Assembly: GCA_021778515.1 (NCBI GenBank)
Contig: JAJYCJ010000024.1
Span: 1 to 35,677, forward strand
Source: Acidobacteriota bacterium
GTDB taxonomy: Bacteria; Acidobacteriota; UBA4820; DSQY01
Length of the DNA: 35,677 nucleotides
Direction: 5' to 3'
The notes under the pieces are model-generated. The model did no database searches. It was not told the DNA's origin and was given only the letters and a program-made list of their open reading frames with translations. A program made the translations under genes and the position numbers. Numbering within the stretch: the first letter of the stretch is position 1; every line of letters starts with the position of its first letter. Positions 32,553-35,677 of this stretch are shown one piece after another.

Positions 32553-32740
32553 TGTGAGATCGAGGAGCGCCACCCTTCCCTCCCCTCCGGTAATGCTTGG
32601 CCATCGCCTATCCACCTCACATCGGGTGCATCAATCCCGCCACCAACCCCCGGCCACGGGTGCGAGTTGAGGCGGCCCGCCAGGAATGAGCCGGCGGAAG
32701 GGGAGGGGCGGTCCGGGCTTCGGAGCGCACCGAGCCGCCG

Positions 32741-32769
32741 TTGCCCTCGGCTTCGCGCTCACGTATAAT
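32741..32769 (+). promoter_or_regulatory. Strong sigma70-type promoter for the CheW gene cluster
   Basis: TTGCCC (32741-32746), a 17-base spacer and a perfect TATAAT (32764-32769). The leader is only about 16 bases with GGAGGA at 32781-32786, so the gene has a compact, strong start. Confidence 0.7.
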
Positions 32770-32791
32770 CGCTCTGTTACGGAGGAAACCC

Positions 32792-33451
32792 TTGGACCTG
32801 GCCAAAATCCGCAAGAAGGCGCGCCTCGAGAAGGGCGGTCGGGCCTCCCAGGAACCCGAGGAGCGCCGCGAGGCGCCGACGCCCCCTCCTCCCTCCTCCC
32901 CTGAAACAGCCGGCCTCGAAATCCCCCCCCCGCCCTCCGGACTTTCTGCGGACTCCTCCGGCGCCAGGGAAACCGAGGACATATCCGTTGCGGCGGGGAC
33001 CGACACCGCCGCGTCTGCTTCCTCCAAGAGAGAGCGGCTCCTGATCTTTACCATCGAGACCGAAAAATACGCCATTCCGATCCACGAGATTTCCCTCATC
33101 ATCGAGCCGCCGCCCATTACCCCCATACCCAACTGCCCCGACTATCTCCTCGGGATCGTCTCCCTTCGGGGAAAGGTGGTGAGCATCATCGACGTGGCCT
33201 CGCGCTTGAGATTGCAGCGCCTCTCCGTACCGACCGCGCCGAAGATCGTCATCCTGGATCTGGGCGCCGACCAATTCGGCCTCTTCGTGGACGGGATCGA
33301 CCAGCTCGTGGAGGTGGCGCTGACTTCCCTGGAAACACCGCCCGAAGGGTTCACCCAGAAGGCCCAGGACTTTGTCGAAGGCGTGTTCCATCACAAGGAC
33401 AGGGCGGTGGCCTATCTGAACCTGCCCGCCTTTCTGTCGTTCCGTCTCTGA
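32792..33451 (+). CDS. CheW-like scaffold protein
   Basis: A 219-residue cytoplasmic protein. Residues about 80-219 form a CheW domain, with LLIFTIETEKYAIPIHEISLIIEPPPITPIPNCPDYLLGIVSLRGKVVSIIDVASRL matching the family. CheW couples chemoreceptors to the CheA kinase. The first 78 residues are a Pro/Ser/Glu-rich disordered extension, not seen in classical CheW (about 165 residues). The start is a TTG at 32792: the ribosome site GGAGGA sits five bases upstream, and the perfect TATAAT promoter falls just before it, so an earlier start is unlikely. It heads a group with the pseudoreceiver and HEAT proteins. No CheA, CheR or methyl-accepting protein is within the window, but more may lie beyond 35677. 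Confidence 0.88.
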   Translation: MDLAKIRKKARLEKGGRASQEPEERREAPTPPPPSSPETAGLEIPPPPSGLSADSSGARETEDISVAAGTDTAASASSKRERLLIFTIETEKYAIPIHEISLIIEPPPITPIPNCPDYLLGIVSLRGKVVSIIDVASRLRLQRLSVPTAPKIVILDLGADQFGLFVDGIDQLVEVALTSLETPPEGFTQKAQDFVEGVFHHKDRAVAYLNLPAFLSFRL

Positions 33452-33468
33452 CCGCAAGGAGTGGCCGG

Positions 33469-34230
33469 ATGCTCGTCCAGTGTCCCAACTGTCTCAAGCG
33501 GTACCGTCTCCAACAGACCCAGGCCAGGCTCCTGAGGGTCCGGTGCAGAGGTTGCGGCAGCGAGTTTCTGGTCTCCCCCACGACCGACCAGCGCCACGAG
33601 ATCCTGGGCCGCGAGGAGCGGACGACGGCCGTGGTGGCCGACATCCAGCGCGACTTCCGAAACCTGGTCATCAACCTCCTGAACGATCAGGGGTTCCACC
33701 TCTTCATCGTGGAGGAAGGGGATCGCGCCCTGGCGACGGTGATGGAACAGAAGCCCCGCCTCCTCCTGGTCAACCCCTACCTGCCGGGCCTCTTGGGCGT
33801 GGACCTCATCGCACGAATCAGGGCCGAGGCCTCCGTGGCTCCGATCATCATCCTGATGGGCGCCATCCACAGCTCCCGGAGATACCACCGCAGGCCGCAG
33901 TCCCTATACGGTGCCGATGACTACCTGGACGAGGGCAGCAGCGAGGCGGTCATCCTTCGCAAGCTCGCCTTCCACCTGGAGATCGCCCTGGCGGGAAATC
34001 ACCTGGGCGAGGGCATCGACGCCGAGTCCCTGCGCTTGGCGCGCAGCGTCTTCGCGGACCTTCTGGTCTACGATCCGGGCCGGATGGTGCAGGTTCGGGA
34101 CGTTCCGGACTTTTTCCGCCTCTTCGCCGATGAAGCGGCCGAGGGCCGCCGCTATTTGGAGCACCGCCGGCCCGGAGCCGGCGAGTATCTCAGCCGAGTC
34201 GTTCAGCATTACCTCCGAAAGAGGGAGTAG
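33469..34230 (+). CDS. Zinc-ribbon protein with degenerate receiver domain
   Basis: A 253-residue protein. It opens with a zinc ribbon of the MJ0042 kind: CPNC (5, 8) and CRGC (26, 29). A receiver-like domain at about 50-175 follows, with VVADIQRD, LLLVNPYLPG (N102 where the phosphoacceptor Asp normally lies) and YGADDYLDEG (no catalytic Lys). It should therefore not be phosphorylated in the normal way. A C-terminal helical region (about 180-253) contains a degenerate zinc- or DNA-binding-like pattern that I do not recognise. Start: ATG with AAGGAG seven bases upstream. It follows the CheW gene by 17 bases and is probably co-transcribed. Likely role: adaptor in a chemosensory-type complex (inferred). 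Confidence 0.75.
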   Translation: MLVQCPNCLKRYRLQQTQARLLRVRCRGCGSEFLVSPTTDQRHEILGREERTTAVVADIQRDFRNLVINLLNDQGFHLFIVEEGDRALATVMEQKPRLLLVNPYLPGLLGVDLIARIRAEASVAPIIILMGAIHSSRRYHRRPQSLYGADDYLDEGSSEAVILRKLAFHLEIALAGNHLGEGIDAESLRLARSVFADLLVYDPGRMVQVRDVPDFFRLFADEAAEGRRYLEHRRPGAGEYLSRVVQHYLRKRE

Positions 34231-34326
34231 GGGCAGGGCCGGGCGGAAGCGGCCCTCGCCGAAGAAGACAGGAGAGCCGCCTGGCCTTCCTGAGTCCTCC
34301 GGCAGGAATCGAGAAGGAGGCCAACC

Positions 34327-35677
34327 ATGGCCCAAGACCTGGCCAGCCAAGCTGCTTCGCCCGACGTGGAGACCCGGCGCAAGGCCGCCCTGGCCCTCCC
34401 CGACCTGCCTGCCGATCAGGCCCTTTCCATGCTGGATTCGCTACTGGGCGACGCCAACTGGCGGGTCCGCAAGGCCTCCGTCGAGTCCCTCCTGGCGCTG
34501 CCGGGGGAACGGGTCCTGCCCATCCTCTTCGACGCCCTCTACGATCCCGAGAACGCCGGGAAGAGGAACTCGGCCATCGAGACCCTCATCAAGCTGGGCA
34601 AGCCGGTCCTTCCTCACGTCTACGACCACCTCGTGGAGGGAGACCTGGACGTCAAGCTTGCCCTCATCACCCTTCTGGGGGAAATCCCGGACAAGAGCTC
34701 CACCCCGCACCTGATCTACTACCTGAGCCACGAGAACAAGAACATCAGCTCCGCGGCCATCACGAGCCTGGGCCGGCTGAGAGATACGGGCAACCTGCCC
34801 GTGCTCTTCGACATCTTCCGGCGCCAGGACGACTGGCTCTGCTTTCATCTCATCGACGCCCTCAGCAGCATCGGCGGCCCGGTGGCCACCGCCAAGCTCA
34901 CGGAATTGTACGAGACGTCGAAGTACCGCAAGGCCGTGCTGAAGGCCTTCGGCGCCATGGGTGACCCGCAGGTCCTTCCCTTCCTCCTGGAGAGGGCTTC
35001 CGCTTCCGGGACGCCCCTGCGGGACATTCTGGACACGGTGGCCCGCATCTATCACGCCAACATACCGGCGGCGCTGCTCCCGCGGCACCAGCGGGAGGTG
35101 GCCCGCCTCATCCGTCAGCACTTTCCCATGGAGATCCTCGGCGAGCTGGAGGAGGCCTGGGAAGAGATGAAGGTCTCGGAGCGTCGCGGCTTCATCGTGC
35201 TGGCCGGGTCGCTGGCGGACCTCTCCCTGCTGGACAGGGTCCTTAGCGAGCTCGAGAACCCGTACCTCCAGCGGGACGCGTACGAAGCCGCACTGGCTTA
35301 CGGCCCCATCGCCAGCCGGGCCGTGGTCGAGAGGCTCCACAGGGGGCCCCAGCTCGAGCAGAAGGTCCTCCTGATCCGCCTGCTCGGCGCCCTGGGCGGA
35401 CCCGAAGCGGTGGTGCCCCTGCTCAACCAGGCGAAGGAAGACGACCTCCAGATCCGGATGGAGGCCCTCACCGCCCTGGGGGAGGTGGAGGATCTCCGCT
35501 GCATCGACGAGCTGACCAACGTACTCCGGGAAACCGATCCCACCTTTCACGAGACGGCGCTCAGGGCCATCCAGACCTTCGCCAGCAAGTTCCCCGCCCA
35601 TCGGGAGAAGATCTCAGGGCTGGGTGAGCGGATGGCGGGGGACGAGGAGGAGGGCGTCCGCCGGTCCGGCTACGCCC
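34327..35677 (+). CDS. HEAT-repeat protein (3' end outside the window)
   Basis: The open frame runs 450 codons to the window end without a stop, so the protein is partial. It is made of about a dozen helical HEAT-type repeats, for example DANWRVRKASVESLLALPGE, DVKLALITLLGEIPDKS and DLQIRMEALTALGEVEDL, with a variable region around 200-300. HEAT solenoids mediate protein contacts; similar proteins are often encoded in chemosensory or Frz-like operons. The start ATG follows GAAGGAGG by seven bases. It lies 96 bases after the zinc-ribbon pseudoreceiver gene, still on the plus strand. Confidence 0.8.
   Translation, partial: MAQDLASQAASPDVETRRKAALALPDLPADQALSMLDSLLGDANWRVRKASVESLLALPGERVLPILFDALYDPENAGKRNSAIETLIKLGKPVLPHVYDHLVEGDLDVKLALITLLGEIPDKSSTPHLIYYLSHENKNISSAAITSLGRLRDTGNLPVLFDIFRRQDDWLCFHLIDALSSIGGPVATAKLTELYETSKYRKAVLKAFGAMGDPQVLPFLLERASASGTPLRDILDTVARIYHANIPAALLPRHQREVARLIRQHFPMEILGELEEAWEEMKVSERRGFIVLAGSLADLSLLDRVLSELENPYLQRDAYEAALAYGPIASRAVVERLHRGPQLEQKVLLIRLLGALGGPEAVVPLLNQAKEDDLQIRMEALTALGEVEDLRCIDELTNVLRETDPTFHETALRAIQTFASKFPAHREKISGLGERMAGDEEEGVRRSGYA

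Noticed and set aside
1-35677. tRNA, rRNA, CRISPR arrays, insertion sequences or phage genes
   Set aside because: None seen: no cloverleaf-like conserved GTTCGAATC blocks in the gaps, no regularly spaced direct repeats, and no transposase or integrase motifs in any frame inspected.

Overview
The window is GC-rich bacterial chromosome, densely coding on both strands, with no rRNA, tRNA, CRISPR array or insertion sequence that I can recognise. The gene mix (LptE-type lipoprotein, so a diderm; ferredoxin-dependent 2-oxoacid oxidoreductase next to succinyl-CoA synthetase; PKD-rich secreted proteins; a gingipain-type C25 peptidase; a PqqD/radical-SAM peptide cassette; chemotaxis-like CheW with HEAT repeats) best fits an Acidobacteriota-like or deltaproteobacterial-like anaerobe or facultative anaerobe. 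That placement is inference; no phylogenetic marker was compared.

Layout. 1-2098: a response-regulator/asparaginase fusion whose asparaginase segments are in an unusual order, then an intergenic run of hairpins. 2099-6207 (minus): leuS-lptE-membrane protein operon. 6494-8467 (minus): secreted four-PKD protein, divergent from a stand-alone MshEN protein (8573-9175). 9212-11195 (minus): zinc-ribbon/pseudopilin-like protein and an exported TPR protein. 11350-12993: Hpt/pseudoreceiver/receiver/degenerate-GGDEF protein. 13169-18198 (minus): peptide ABC transporter binding protein and two permeases, with holA coupled at the end. 18387-18983: GNAT acetyltransferase. 19060-24880: central-carbon block sucC-sucD, korD-korA-korB-korC and ndk, closed by a strong terminator.

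25039-31865 is the most interesting part: HprK-like kinase, PqqD-like peptide-recognition protein, radical SAM/SPASM enzyme, a 40-residue Cys-containing peptide that looks like a RiPP precursor, and a 1397-residue secreted C25 cysteine peptidase with FN3, PKD and TIG-like domains. The first four genes are tightly packed, have their own putative promoter and a perfect 14-bp inverted repeat, and are visibly less GC-rich than the flanks. I infer a peptide natural-product or signalling-peptide system; the modification and the role of the peptidase are unknown.

31938-35677 holds an ECF sigma factor, then a CheW-like protein, a zinc-ribbon pseudoreceiver and a HEAT-repeat protein cut by the window end, probably the front of a chemosensory-type operon.

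Many starts were moved downstream of the longest open frame because a clear Shine-Dalgarno (GGAGG-like) sits before an internal ATG, GTG or TTG. Promoter calls are by eye: several share a TATACT/TACACT-like -10 box.
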